From Daphnia pulex (lineage: Eukaryota; Arthropoda; Branchiopoda; Diplostraca; Daphniidae): a stretch of DNA of 64,000 nucleotides. Location: NCBI RefSeq assembly GCF_021134715.1, contig NC_060019.1, positions 7,750,001-7,814,000 on the forward strand, in the 5' to 3' direction. Positions 13,074 to 25,700 of this stretch are shown here, piece by piece (the stretch's first letter is position 1; every line of letters begins with the position of its first letter). The translations under genes and the position numbers were made by a program. The notes beneath the pieces were generated by a model. The model did no database searches. It had not been told where the DNA came from and saw only the letters and a list, made by a program, of their open reading frames with translations.

Positions 13074-14074
13074 AACAGCATCAATCGCGCAAATCTTCGT
13101 CCAAATCTTCGTCGTCTATGCCCAGCTCGGCTTCGAGTCCAAAATTGCGGCCGCCTTCCGTCGACCGGAAACAGGAGCATAGAGATAAGGAGCAACAGAG
13201 GCCCAATGAAAAGATCTCGGAAGGAGTTAAACCGACGATGGAAACTCAAGGACCACCACCTCCGCCCGGACCACCGCCAGGTGCCGGTTTGTCGCCGTAC
13301 GGAATGTATCCCAACTTGTATCCGTATGGATTACCGTTCGACCCATCTCATCCAGCCTACCGGAACACGATGGCTTCCATGTTGGGTGGATCACCTCACA
13401 ATCCATTCGGTCCAGACCCGAGAAACGGCCCGTCTCCGTTTGGTATTCCCCACCATCCGCACCAGTTGTCGCCGGCTGGAATGAGAGGCTACCCGTCGGG
13501 TCCGGGCGGATTTCCCGGTCCTTCTGGTGAAGATTTGAGCAGAGCGCACGCGCTGGAAATGCTACAGCACCAAGCCAACCAGTATTACGCATCACTGGCT
13601 GGCCCACCTCCACCACCTCCACCTTCATCGGCCCAGCAAGGAGGAGCTCCGACGAGTTCTGGCCCTATTTCCGGCCCTGGTTCCCAGCAATCTCAATCTC
13701 AGCAGCACAAAATCCACGAGCTGGCGGAACGGGCCATGAAGTCACCTCCTGCCTCGCCGGCCGTCGGCCACGACAAGAACCAGGTTTCAATGGGTTCTGG
13801 TCTCGGTCTAATACCTCCCAATCCGTCGACAACGCCAACTGGGCCCGGCCAAATGGCCAAGATGTCGATGAACATGGACCGTCGCTCTCCGTCGATGGGT
13901 TCCAACAATCCACCTCGATCTTTACTCAGTTCGTCGGTCGGGCAGCCCGGAGCTCCGCCGATGCCGCCATCCTCTGCTGGATTCCTCCCGCCTTCGTTAG
14001 CCGCTTCAAATCATCATCAGTATCCGCCTTCCGGCTCGCCCTATGGCGGACCTAAACCTTTGCTTCGACCGTAG
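6459..14074 (+). CDS. sbb: Scribbler/Brakeless, ZNF608/ZNF609-family transcriptional co-regulator, long isoform
   Basis: Four coding exons fit in phase: 6459-8012, 9579-9942, 10023-10110, 10177-14074, giving 1967 residues. The first coding exon starts at 6241 after TTTACAG; 6459 is the first ATG in frame after several in-frame stops. Family signatures: an acidic N-terminal block with [13 protein letters not shown] (about residue 90), the block [19 protein letters not shown], then [12 protein letters not shown] and [18 protein letters not shown], a single C2H2 finger starting [19 protein letters not shown] (about 821-845), and [11 protein letters not shown]. These match animal ZNF608/ZNF609 and Drosophila scribbler, nuclear co-repressor/adaptor proteins. 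The rest is disordered: poly-Asn (6559-6614, 7347-7383), Ser/Thr/Pro-rich stretches, a very long Gln/His tract and Pro-rich segments. The 10111-10176 intron is in frame, so retention would insert residues without a stop. Family identity is firm; exact start and untranslated exons are inferred. Confidence 0.93.
8013..9041 (+). other. First coding intron of scribbler, left part
   Basis: It opens with GTAAGT after the codon for Lys518. I see AT-rich and GT/CA-rich DNA and no exon with usable acceptor and donor. It leads into the candidate internal promoter at 9043. Confidence 0.5.
9043..9062 (+). promoter_or_regulatory. Candidate internal promoter of scribbler: CRE plus YY1/Pho-type motif
   Basis: TGACGTCA (9043-9050) is followed at once by CGCCATTTTGG (9052-9062), a YY1/Pleiohomeotic-type core. 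The pair lies about 50 bases before the ATG of the alternative first exon at 9108. An in-frame stop at 9039-9041 and the lack of a pyrimidine-rich acceptor between there and 9108 favour a transcription start here over an internal exon. Motif evidence only. Confidence 0.4.
9108..9476 (+). CDS. sbb: Alternative first coding exon of scribbler carrying a Brinker-like helix-turn-helix
   Basis: The ATG at 9108 opens 123 codons ending at a GAG|GTTCAT donor in phase 0. The next exon (9579) starts in phase 0 (VADPSPPP), so this exon and the long first exon are interchangeable. The joined isoform would have 1572 residues and keep the zinc finger. After a short Gln-rich start and a basic patch ([11 protein letters not shown]), residues about 42-92 read [15 protein letters not shown], then [10 protein letters not shown], then [15 protein letters not shown]. 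This follows the layout of Brinker/CENP-B-type HTH DNA-binding domains: aromatic-rich FKLK-like first helix, Ala-rich second helix, R-x-x-QWL recognition helix. The exon ends basic and Ser-rich. The ORF and phases are seen; the HTH family and isoform are inferred. A separate short gene is unlikely because the exon ends in a donor. Confidence 0.65.
12694..13081 (+). repeat. Long CAG/CAA glutamine-repeat tract in scribbler
   Basis: About 130 codons, almost all CAG or CAA, broken by His, Met, Leu, Ile, Phe, Asn and Ala codons in the first two thirds and nearly pure from about 12988. The mixed CAG/CAA use should slow repeat expansion compared with pure CAG. The complementary strand reads as poly-Leu and is a shadow. 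Confidence 0.9.
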
Positions 14075-14230
14075 ATATACATATTTATATATTCATCAAT
14101 TTTTTCCCCTTTTGTTGTTTATCCTGTCACATCATCCTCCGTGTTAGCCATCGCCGCACGCAAGTGATCTCTTTCTCCCTTCGCTTCATCCATTTTTTTT
14201 AACTTGTACATCCTCTTTATCACGCTGCCT

Positions 14231-14256
14231 ACACACACACACACACACACACACAC
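14231..14256. repeat. (AC)13 microsatellite
   Basis: Uninterrupted AC dinucleotide run in the presumed scribbler 3' UTR. With the TG run at 14391 it could form a stem of about 24 base pairs in the transcript. Confidence 0.9.
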
Positions 14257-14390
14257 CCATCGCACTTATATGCGAGCGTGTACAGTTCCACTACCATCTT
14301 TATTTTGATAAATTCATCCAATTCGGCTTATTATATATTTTCGTGTCGTTGTTGTTGTGTAAAGATAGGATATCCAGGGAGCCATTTACC

Positions 14391-14413
14391 TGTGTGTGTG
14401 TGTGTGTGTGTGT
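14391..14413. repeat. (TG)11 microsatellite
   Basis: Uninterrupted TG dinucleotide run about 135 bases after the AC run, complementary to it. Confidence 0.9.
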
Positions 14414-16277
14414 ATTTAGGGAAGTCTGCACCATTTAATTTAAGTAAAAAAAAAAAAAACTAAAAAGGCAAAAATAATATTCATTCAATCATTTCCCTTG
14501 TTGTTTGCGTTTTCTCACCTTTGTGATATACCTCTCTCTCACTCTCTGCGCTGGACTCGCTCTTATCAAAATTATCAAAATTATTTTTTTTAAAAGATTG
14601 CAAAAGAGAAAACAAAAATAATGAATCAACTTCTGCAAAAAAAAAAGATTGGATTTTAAAAAAGAAATTTACTTGATTAACATCCGCGACATCCCCCTTC
14701 CTTTTCAACTCTCTCCTGATGACAAAATGATTTTTCTCATTAAAGGTGGCGGCCCCCTTTTTTCTTCGTCCTTTTGTCTTAAAAATTACAAAAAAGAAAA
14801 TGATTCAAAATTTTGATTGACGGGGGGTCACAGTGAAAAAGTAGAGTTTGAAATATGAAAAAACGCGCGCGCCTGCTTCTCTCCTCGTCGTCCTTCATTT
14901 TCTGGTGTGTACAAAAATTTAATAATTAATAATAATAAGTTTATTATTTCCAGCTGAAAATGTTTCCTTGTGCATTGTGTTTCCCCCCCCCCACATTTTT
15001 TCGTACTGTGTGTTTGTGTGAGTGTCTATGATGCGCAAAATTTTGCCAGAAAAATTTAGAGAAACTTTTTTTTTTCTTTTTTCTTTTGAATTTGGAAATG
15101 TGTAATAAGATGAAAAATGTTGATTTCTTTAAATATGACATTATGATGTGCCGTGTGTGATTTCTATGCTCTCGCTTCTTTTATTTTTATTTGATTTTTT
15201 TTTCCTCGTCTAGGATTCCGGGAACGTCCGTAAAACATTTTCATTGTCCCGTTTTCCCTACGTCGTCACAGCAACTCCCCTTTATCGCGCCCGCCGACTA
15301 ACCCAACTGTTTTTTTTTTTCTTCACTCCCCCTCGTACGCTTGTTAAATATGATTGAAATTCACACCACCAACCACACAAAATACAATCAAGATTTTTTC
15401 GAAAAAAAAACAAACAAAACAAACTTAACCCAAAAAGTTTCGTGGATTTCGTGGTACCGTTGAAACACCCAAATTTGGTCACGAACTAGCGCGGATGCTG
15501 TTTGCAACTGGTTTGAAAAGTGAAAAGCCGTGAATCATCACGCTGGCCACCTAGTGGATGGCTCACGGGGTTTTTGTTTATTGGCCTCGCACCGGGAGCC
15601 TGGAATCTGTACACACGAGAGAAAAAGAAAAAATCAGGAAACTTTAGCGCTCACGCCGAAAGGAAGTGGATTGGTTTCCCGGCTGATTTGGTGAGCGTGA
15701 CCGCAGCAACGGGAGGGAGTGGGGTGAGCGATCAACCGAATCCGTAATATACTTTGCGTCGCCACCACCAATTTATTGAACCCATTTATTTCCGTTTTCT
15801 CTAGTACTGCTGCACATTGGCATCCAGAAATAAGCCAGTGGCCAGTTGTCATGTGACGTATACACACACACAGTTAGACCCTCTCTCGTTCCATCCCCTT
15901 GGCTACTTTTGATGCTGTGCATAACGGGAACCCCTCCTCTGTGTGTGTGTGTGTGTATCTGGCCATGGGCATTCGGCGTGAGTCGTGCGCACGCGACACA
16001 CACAGAGGAGAGAGAGAGGAAGAGTTATATGAGGACGGCCAGTCTGGAGGCAACCACCGGCTCGATCGGTTCCTTTAACGTTTCTTCGTTTTTTTCCGTT
16101 TTCCACCCCCCAAAACAAAATAATATAGGCAAAACTCACGCACACCACGTTCATCTCTTTTTCATTGGCGGGCGGTTATTTCTTTTTTGAAAATTTTTCG
16201 TTTGATAATAAGAAAAGGACAATTTATTTTTCCACCTCCGCCGATTTAAGACTAGCGAATTTTAAAAAGAAGTTCCA

Positions 16278-16376
16278 ATGGATCCGTGGATGATTGCCCT
16301 GGTCACCATTTTCATCTTGTCTTTCCTAACGGTCGTGGCGTGCATCATTCATCATTTCTTTTTCGACGATCATTGA
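16278..16376 (+). CDS. Candidate 32-residue single-pass membrane micropeptide
   Basis: ATG to TGA gives 32 residues: MDPWM, then an uninterrupted hydrophobic helix (IALVTIFILSFLTVVACII), then HHFFFDDH. Length and layout (very short N-terminus, one membrane helix of about 20 residues, tiny polar tail) resemble arthropod and vertebrate micropeptides such as the SERCA regulators sarcolamban and sarcolipin, but I see no specific sequence match. It lies 352 bases upstream of the first ATG of the PLEKHO-like gene on the same strand. It could be an independent smORF gene or an upstream ORF in that gene's leader. Existence as a protein is inferred from hydropathy and codon structure only. Confidence 0.4.
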   Translation: MDPWMIALVTIFILSFLTVVACIIHHFFFDDH

Positions 16377-16727
16377 CACATCAAATTTTATTTTTTTCAG
16401 TTTTTATTTTTTTCAGTTTATAGTTTTGTTGTTTTCTTTTTTCGTCGTTCCGCTGCAAAATCGTCACGCCCTTTTTTCCACCCAACCAAAATATTACAAT
16501 TCTTTTTTATTTTTCTATCCGTATTATTTATACCCAAGTGTTTCGCATCCGGTCACCGGAAAACCCAGAAAAATTCCTCATTTTTATCATTAGCTGCGTG
16601 TGGATATCATAAAGAAAGATTGACGTTGTGACACTTAGTTTCCCCTCGGTGTTTGTGTGTGTGTGTGTGCGCGTGTGTGTGTGTGTTATCTGTCGAGGCC
16701 AAGTGCGTCAGTCAGTGAGAGAGAAAA

Positions 16728-19700
16728 ATGCCAGCCGTCAACACTTTGGTAAGTGATTGCTCCAGTAAAGTAGAAAAAAAGGAAAAAAAGAAACAATTTT
16801 TACAAGAAAAATATGTCGCCTTATTATTATAACGGAGAAAAAATATTTTTTCTCCTCTTGCTCGTCGTTGTAACTTGCCGAGAATTTTTTTATCAGCGGT
16901 TTTCGCCCGTTTTCCTGTACACACACACACACACACACGGGTATATATAATATGACGTCGTCAATTTTTTGTTGTTGTGCCGGGAAATTTGGAGTATAAT
17001 ACAGTGCCGGCTGAGTCGCGCGGTGCCTCTGCCGTACATGGTTCGATCGTGATTTTCTGGCTCCCCCCTTTTTCTGTGTTGTGTGCTGTGCGCTCACCGT
17101 TAACTCCACTACTACTTTTGCTGCTGCCTTTCCAAATTGCCAAGTTTGGAATTGAAAGTCATGGCGCCGCAAAAATTGTTGGTACGCGCGTTATTCTTTT
17201 CTCCTTTCATTTTCTTATCGATCAAACAGATTGGCTCCGCACATGATGATTGTCATTATGTATCTAGGCTGTGTCTATAATAAGTAGACGAAAAAATAAT
17301 TTTGTGTGTGTGTGCTGTGTGTTGACGAGCGCAATCATCGTCGTGCCCGGCGACCTGAAGAAGGGGATAGACGACGACGGCTATATCGTTAGATTGATCG
17401 CGTCAATAGATGGGAAGAGACCAGATGCTTTTAGATCTAATCGGCCACGCAACAACGAGCCCCCTTCCAAGATTGACGACGTCATCCAACAACACAGTTT
17501 CGATTTTTCTCTCTCTATCCCAGCAGGGCATTTCCTAGAGCCATAAGACCGCACCCTTCATATTATCTTGTATTCCAGAGCGACCCGTTGATGAGAGCGC
17601 TCGTTATCAGCAACTTTTATCAAGCAAGTCCAACTCTTTTTCTTCCGTTTCTATTTTCAATTTCTTCAAAAAAATAAAAAAAGGCCATCGACACACGTAC
17701 GAAGAAGAAGCCATCAACTTCTTTTCCCTTTTTCCAGTTCGAGTCTTAAAAAGATTGGCGTTTCCATCGATTGATCTTTCTTTTACTCCCCGTTCGTCGC
17801 AGCAGAGAGACTCGTGATCCAATTAGATCGATAAAAGAAGACGAGAGTCAGCAGTAGCACACGCAAGCAATCTTTAAAAATCATCTCGTCATATAAAAAG
17901 ATAATAAACACAACGACTAACGTCTGTGAAGAAGAAGAAAAGAGCCACTCGTTTTATTGATTGGCCCTTTTTTTTCTTCTTTTCTTATTCTCCGGGTGTT
18001 TTTGGAGGGGATGTGATGTCCCTCCGAGAGCAAAGTCTTGGGGAGGTCGACCTTTCTATGTGTGTGTGTCAGCTGGGATCCATCTACGACAAGAGCAACT
18101 ACTGTTATTATTATTGTAAGGATCTTTTAGTAGGCAAGCGGCAGTATACACAGCAGCAGCATAACATGCAATATGTATGTATGTATCTAGCCTAGCTAGA
18201 AGCTTTAGATGGAACGTTTCATCCATTGATTAGTTGTAGACGTCATCATTTTCTCTGTACATGCGCCCGTGTTGGCCATGTCGTTTCACATTGTTTTCCT
18301 CCTATAGAAGCAAATACTTGTAGGTCGAAAAAATCGTTCGTAACCAAAGTTAATAAAACCGAGCCAGTGTTGTGCTGTGTGAGGAAAAACACAACACATT
18401 GACAGAAATATAAAAAACCCAATTTTTATTATTCCCAGTTAAATCCAGCCCATCCTGGCTGACTCATAAGGACAAAAAACACACACAACAGCCAACGTTC
18501 TTATTTCTCTCCCTTCGACGGCAGGTCTATATGCTGGGTGGGGGGAGGTACCGGAGGTATAAGGCCGGAAAGAAATGGGTAGGGGGGAGAGCTCCCGACG
18601 CCGAGAACGAGACTTTGCCTACACACAAACGACATCTGCTTCCTGGATCCGTCCGTCGTTGTGTCGTTAAGAGTTGCCTCCTCCTCCTCCTCCTCCTCCG
18701 TCACCTGCCCTCCTCTCTCTCTCGGCTTGTCTCGCTGATTTGTTTGTTTCCAGCCACAAACGGCGGCCATCGGGGGACTTGTAAAAAATAAAATAAAAAG
18801 GGAAACCGGCTCGGCTTCTCTCCTCCCAACCAGTGAGTGAGAGGGAAAGAAGAAAAAAGGAGAGCGTGAGCGCAGATGGAGGGGGGGAAAAGGGGACACG
18901 ACCGCTACACAACTCATCAGTCGCGAGCTGATCGTCAAGACTTGCGCAACTTTTGTGTATCTCCTTTTGAGTTTTTTGTTTTTTTGTTTCGATTTCCCCA
19001 GCTGCTGCTGCTCTTATTTAGAACTTTGTTGTGCTCCGTTGCGTGAACGAATTCGCGTGTTTGATTTTTTTATCCCGCGCGCTGACTGCCTGTCGTCGTC
19101 GTCATGGAAGACGTGACCGTTCAACCGCGCGCTCATCTCGCCATCGGCCGCCAGTGGAAATCGCGTTCCGTTCTGCTTCTGCCCAACTTTTCCAGGGAAA
19201 AAGTATCTCTCTCTCCACTTATATTCCATGTCTTTTATTTGATCGACTTTTGAAAAAAAATAAAGGGAAAATAGCGTAAATATAGTATATAACTCAATCA
19301 GAAAAGAAAAAAAAACAAATATTCCGTAAGTGTATACAGCCGCCGGTGCTATTATATGGCGCCGTCAGTTCCCAACCAACCGCGAAATCTCCAAAAAGAA
19401 AAAAAGGGGCCCCGCGTTATTGCCAATGTTTTTTGACAAGCCAGTCGAGCGAAACTCCGCGATTAATCACCGCTCTCGCGTGTGTGTGTGTGTGTGGTAT
19501 AGAGTTATTATATCATCTCTCTCTCTAGCTATATACAGATGCGTGGGGGCCACAATGAGCTCTGCAAAAAAATGCCAAGTTATTATATTTATTCCAATAA
19601 ATATATTTTTTGTTTTATATTTTTGTTTTGCTTCCAGCTGCCAGTTAGATTTATTATTGTAAAATCCAATTCCAATATCGCAGCGCTTCCGGTTGCAGAG

Positions 19701-22700
19701 GTCCGGCAGCACTTTAACAATTGAATTGTGTGTGTACAGAGAATCAATCAAAAAGTCAACCAACTACCGAAAAACTTTTATTTTTATTTTTTTCCAATTT
19801 TTAAAAAATTTCATATTTAAAAGTTAGACCGATAAAAAAAAAACTATTTTAGAAAACAGGGAAAAAATATTTTGAAAAAAATTCTTTCGAGGACATGTGC
19901 TTCACATCGTGTACTATCCAACAGCTCCCAGCTCGGCAAAAGAATGTCAACAATTTTTTGGAAACATTTTTTCTGTTCCAACCCCCGCCTGAGCTAGTGC
20001 TGCTGCTGCCCTTTATTTTTTTGTGGTTGCCTTATTTGAATGCGCGTTCCCTTTTTTTCCGAAATAGATTTTTACCGGGACCCGTCGCTCTCCTCCTTTT
20101 TGGTTTCTCATTTCGTGTTGTATCCGAGAGTCGCGTTCCGGAATGATTCGAAACGCGCGCGCGCGCGTTTTTTTTATTTTTTCTCCCGTGGGCTATATAG
20201 TCCCCCCCCCTCTTCTTTCGTGCAACTGTCTCTCTGGCGTTTCTCATCATCGGGACGGAATGTCGTTGTCGGCCATCTTCTCATTTCCTTTCGTCTAGCG
20301 ATCCGAGACTCACGAGGGGACATCATTCGACAATCGACCGTGTTTCTTCCTGTTTTCTTCCTGCGCTGCACAAGAGAAAGGGAAGGGGGACGAGACTCTT
20401 GTGTTGTTTCTCAAATGACGTCATTCCTCAAACGGCTTTCATCTATTCGAGAAGGGACTGGCTTATGTAATTTTAACTGCGGGGGCTACATATTATTACC
20501 GCTGCTGCTGCTGCTGCTGGCAGCGTTTCATTAGCATACCTTGAACGGGGGGCGAAAAAATTCGGAGATAATAAAAGACGATTGATTCCCCCTTGAGGAG
20601 AATCATTCTGTTCACATGTGTGTGACTTTTGTGTGTACATTTCTTTAACATTTCTTTAATTTTTTAAATGATAACTTTCTTTTATTTAGCCTCCACCCGT
20701 GGCTCCTGGACCGGTCATTCAACACGATGGTCCCGTCATGCAGCTGAGCGGCAAAGGACTTTTAGTTCCAGGCTCCTGGAAGCGTCGCTACTGCGTCCTG
20801 GACGGCCGTCGTCTCTACTACTATCAGCTCAACGGGGTAAATAATAAATAGCCAAACGTACGTATATAAAGAGCAGAGCGCCAGCAGACGAAGCTCTTCA
20901 TTGTTCCAACACCTCTCGGATATTTTCTGGGTTTCCCCCCTCTAATGAAAACGTGTGGGAGCTAGGAGGGAAGTAAGAAATAAGGTGACGACGAGATCCT
21001 ATTTTTGACTTCCGGCTTCTCTCGTCCCGCTGCCTCTGCTCAGCTGTGCGGGTTAGAAAACAGCAACAACGGGAAGTTGTCTAGAAATCAACGCCTTCCT
21101 TATCTTCTAGCTGATGTGAACTGCGGGAATGAGAAACCCCAAAACCGAGTCGATTTCGTGCCCATAATAAGGAAATCGAAAGAAAGTAGACTGACAACTT
21201 AACGGCATATCGTTTATTTAGTCTAACAGTTTTAGATTAGCCAAAACTCGACCGGTTTTTTATTATTCGTGTTGGCACACTTCTCTGAATTTGTTTTTTT
21301 TTGTACATAAATTAAATATCGTGGTTTTGATCTGGTGATTTCACTCTTTTCTTTTTGTTGTTGTTTTGTCCATTTAAGGAAAATCAGGGTCATCTCCATT
21401 ACCGTGACAAGACGAGTCACTACGTGGACTTGGACAACTACGACATTTGCGAAGAAGCCAAAGGCATCAAAACCGCTTCAAATGTATTAGTCATCAGCTC
21501 GTCAGAGATCGAGAAATCCTTTTTCGACACGGTATGAACAATCTAATCCAACATACTCGTATATATAAATAAATGTATACACGTATTATTTATACAATGA
21601 CTTGTGCCGATTTCTCTTTCTACTGTACACCCTAGATGGGCATATAAACTTTTGACTCACGTTTTTTTTTCTTTTCTTTTCATAATGCAGGGGCGGCTTT
21701 ACCTGTCGGCCGAGACTGCCAAAGAAATGAACGAGTGGATCAGTCAGATCCGGTCGGCCATGTCGGCCCTGCGAAACGGCCCAGCCAAGGCTCAGCCTCC
21801 TCCCAAGAGCTCGTCCAAGTCGGCTGCTGCTGATGTATCGACATGCTCCACTGCTGAGGTTAGCTTTCTCTTCCTTTTCTCTCTCTCCAGCAGTGCACAG
21901 TTGAACGCATCGCCGAGAGTCACACCCGTCACGCAAGACGAACCCATTAGAATTCTAGAAAAACCGTGGGGAGAAAAAACAATAAGCAAACAGTGTCGAG
22001 CCCCATGTGCGGGACAGATGCGCAAAAGGAGACCCTCGCCGGGCCTTTTTTTTTTTCAATGTGAATCCACTCCCCAAACGGACACATTCCTCGGGGTAAT
22101 CGAGTCACGTAACGTGTGTGTAAGCTGTGAATCCGTGCAGCGGTTGTTATTTCAGAGTGTTCCTTTCCGTCCGCCTGGAGCCACACCCTCGTCGTCGTCC
22201 ATTCTTAATGGCTATTATAACGTCATTTCTCTATCATAGACGCTCTTTTTCTATATATGAACGCCGATCAAAAATCGATGGCCGGTGGGAGGTTACACGA
22301 TCGGAGCGCGTGAGAGGGGTGTCGAATCGCGATGATGGATCTCTACTACTACCCCACGTTCTTTTTAAATCGATATTTAATTGACGGGGGGCAACTCAAG
22401 AGAGAGAGAGAGAGAGAGTCCGCCGGAAGGGGCCACACTGTCATTAACTAATGGCCCTGACTGATTCGTTTCGCCTCCCCTCGTGTACATGTTGGTTCTC
22501 TCACTACTAACGAGGAACTGGTTTGATGCCGTCTGACGGATGTATATATGCAAGACGTGTGAGATGAACATCATGTTCTTCGTTACATACGTACAAAATG
22601 GAAAAACAAGACCGGCAGGATTTTCAATTTAAAACTAATTTCGTTGATCGATATCCGCAAACCGTCGGCGAACGCCCCCGCACTTTTCCCACGAAGCGCA

Positions 22701-25700
22701 AACTACCCCGCAGGGGGTCCCATCTCTATAGACGAGAATTTACACAAGACAAACACGCTCCAGGGCGCGCAAGACTCATCAAAGCATTAGTGAATGTGTC
22801 TGTGTGTGTGTATAGTTCCCTGGGCGGGCTGTTTTTTTTCTTTTTTGGCAATAAGGTTCCAGGCAAAAATCGATAGACTTCATTTTTCTTCTCTTAAAAA
22901 TACTATACGATCCTCTCGCCAGCCGATCCTTTCCAACTTGGATATATAATACGTATACGTATATACACTCCGTCATAGAGACTTTGCCTTTCATTATAGC
23001 CGCGGACCACACACACGCGGCCAGGAGATAAATAGACACACGGCGGCGACTATTATTGTACGGAGCCTAGGCTGCGCCGATGGGTGGCGGGACTATCGGA
23101 GTGCGCGCCCGGAGAGCGGGCGATCGATTTCAATCCGAATGTGTGTGTGTGTCTGCCGGGCTGGTGCAGCAAAGACAGATGCGAGTGTATTGGGTGGAAA
23201 ATAATAACGGGAAAGTCAAAGAGAATGGCGGGTGGAGGGGGGCTACGTCAAAAAAAGATAAGGTACATATAACAATAACAATAAAGAATGAAGACGGCGA
23301 ACCGGCTAGTGTTGAGAGAAATCGATGAAGCGAGAGCGCGGCCAGTGGCGGTACTCAATTCGTCCCAATCGGAGGCCAACAGAAAAATATATGAGAGACA
23401 CAACAAAGAAGAAGAAGAAGAAGCAGAAAAAGTTGATTCTTTTCAAAACTTTTGTGTGTTAGGGGAGAGACTTTTTTTCGATATAGTCAGAAGGGGCCAG
23501 AAGGTTTTCAGGTTTCGACAGAGTCATCAGTCGGGTCGTTTTGACGTTATTATCATCGACCATTCAGGCCAGCGCACAGCTCAAACTGTTTCATTTGTGC
23601 CCGTCCTTTTATCATCACCAATTCACACCCACTCTTTGTTGGGAGGTGGGAGCCTTTATCTTTCTAAACTGGGTCCTCTCCTCTCATTACACCCAGTAAT
23701 TTTGTAATTAGGTCTGAGATAACTTTGTTGCATATAAAATGTGTCTCAAATTGCGTTGTATTGCAGCAGGCGGCCAAGATGAACACGACCGAGACGGGAT
23801 TAGAAACTTCCATCTTGCTCCTGAATCCCGGCGAACATTTGGATTGCATCACCAAGCAGAGGGCCAAGGGACCCACTGGGCGTCGACTGCCGCGCCAGGC
23901 CAAGTCCCGACTCTATCCGGCGTCGGACGCCGTCCAGCAACAGCAGCGCAGTGAGAGCCTCCCGCGGCTAGAGCCGGCGGTCAACAACGATCCCGTCAAC
24001 ATCAGGTTGGGTCATGTCAAGCACGCCACGGCCATCATCCCTGGCAATCGTTTGATCAATCGCATGATGGAATTGGACAGCGTCGATGAAGACGAGTCCA
24101 CTGTGGTCGTTGAGCCCGATCCTCCTCCACCAGTCCCGATCCTTAAAATTCCCGATGAGGAAAAACTCGCCGTTCCCGATCATTCCGGTTTCGACCAGTC
24201 GTGGTTTCTCGGGAGCGCTAGGGCGTCGTCTGGTCCAACCACTTTATCGCCGCCACCGCAAACCGAATTAATCGGTGGTGGTGGTGCTGGTGCGGAACAA
24301 TCCGACGCCCAGTCCTCGTCATCGACGTCCCTACCGACAGGCGTCACTTCTCGTCCGGCCAATCGATACTGGACTTGCAATTTCCTCTAATCAATAATAA
24401 TAAAATAACCTCCCCTCCCAACATAGTAGTTTGTGTGTGTGTGTTATCTCTTTCCCGGTGCCACTTTTTGATTCTTTTATTTTTTCAAATTGTTTTGTAG
24501 TTTATTTGCTTGCCTGCATGCCTGCCTGCCACACATTGATCGTTTAGGTTTTATTTTAATTTGCTACATGTACATGTACTATATGTTTGTTTTTTTATTA
24601 TTATTTTTGTGCTGCATGTTTCTCTTTTTTAGTGGAAATGTCAAATGTTGATATGCATTGTGCCAACATATCGTCGCCGGAATGCGTGATATGTGCAATT
24701 AGATGTCGAGTTTCTAGCCAGCGCACGTATATATATAACCCCCCTCATAATCTAACCTTATGTTCCTCTCTACTATACACAACACACACGCCCGCCCATG
24801 TCTGGATTTTTTCGTGTGATATGCTGCAAGTTCCACTGTTGTCCCTAACTTGATATGATCATGTGAAGTTTGGTGGAATGCACGCGCTTCAATTACTGAC
24901 GAGCCTGACTAATGAACTCGTCAGATGCCAATCTGAATCAGCTCAATTTGTCTAATGACGATGGGAAAATCAATGCTGATGACTGGCATCCGTTCAATGG
25001 CATTTCTCTCTCGGTAGATATACGAATGGTATAGATACGAAAGCGAATAAGGAGCTCGGGCTTACATCAGTATAGACTCTCTCCCCATCTAAACGCCTTC
25101 AATGCCAATCAATACCTGAAAGAAAAGTTGTGACTGGAGGAGAAATGCCAAGCTGGATATAGATCTGCAGCGTGTATAAGAGATCTTACAGATATATAGG
25201 AGCCAGGAGAGACAAGAAGACGATTGGTGGTTCTCTCTGCTGTGACGGAGCAGAGCGAGTCTTTCTTTTTCTTCTTCTTCGGGTGGGATTGAACGACTGC
25301 AATCAATGGCGCTCACTCCAACCAAGTCCCGAAAGATACACATCGTTCCCCTTTCTTCTTCTTGGTATATTGACACGAAGTACCCTCTGGCTCTCTCTAT
25401 CTCTCACTTTCCCTCTTCATTATTATTTCCTCTTGCTTGGCAATCGGCAGCAGCCATGGCAACCCAAGTCTCCAAACCCAAATAGTTAATCTAAGAAACT
25501 CTCTGTCGGCCCCGCCGGCTGATTGATGTTCGATCGCCGGCTCTCCATCCAGCAGCTGACGCATTCAAATGAATATAAGAGTCGAGAGTGGTATTTGCAT
25601 GCACCGATTGGGGCGATGATGAAACCATTCTTTAATCGATGAAATGATGCTATCTACATTTTAAATGTACTATCTTTAATTTTTTTGGGTGATTGATGGA

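Larger units (their letters stand above)
14075..16277 (+). other. Scribbler 3' side and intergenic DNA
   Basis: AT-rich and T-rich DNA with simple repeats follows the scribbler stop. These include an (AC)13 run at 14231-14256, a (TG)11 run at 14391-14413 and a TG run at about 15939-15957. The 3' UTR presumably lies in the first part; I did not find a convincing AATAAA with a downstream GU-rich element. No coding exon recognised. Confidence 0.5.

Noticed and set aside
12863-13249. Poly-Leu minus-strand ORF
   Set aside because: Complement of the CAG/CAA repeat.
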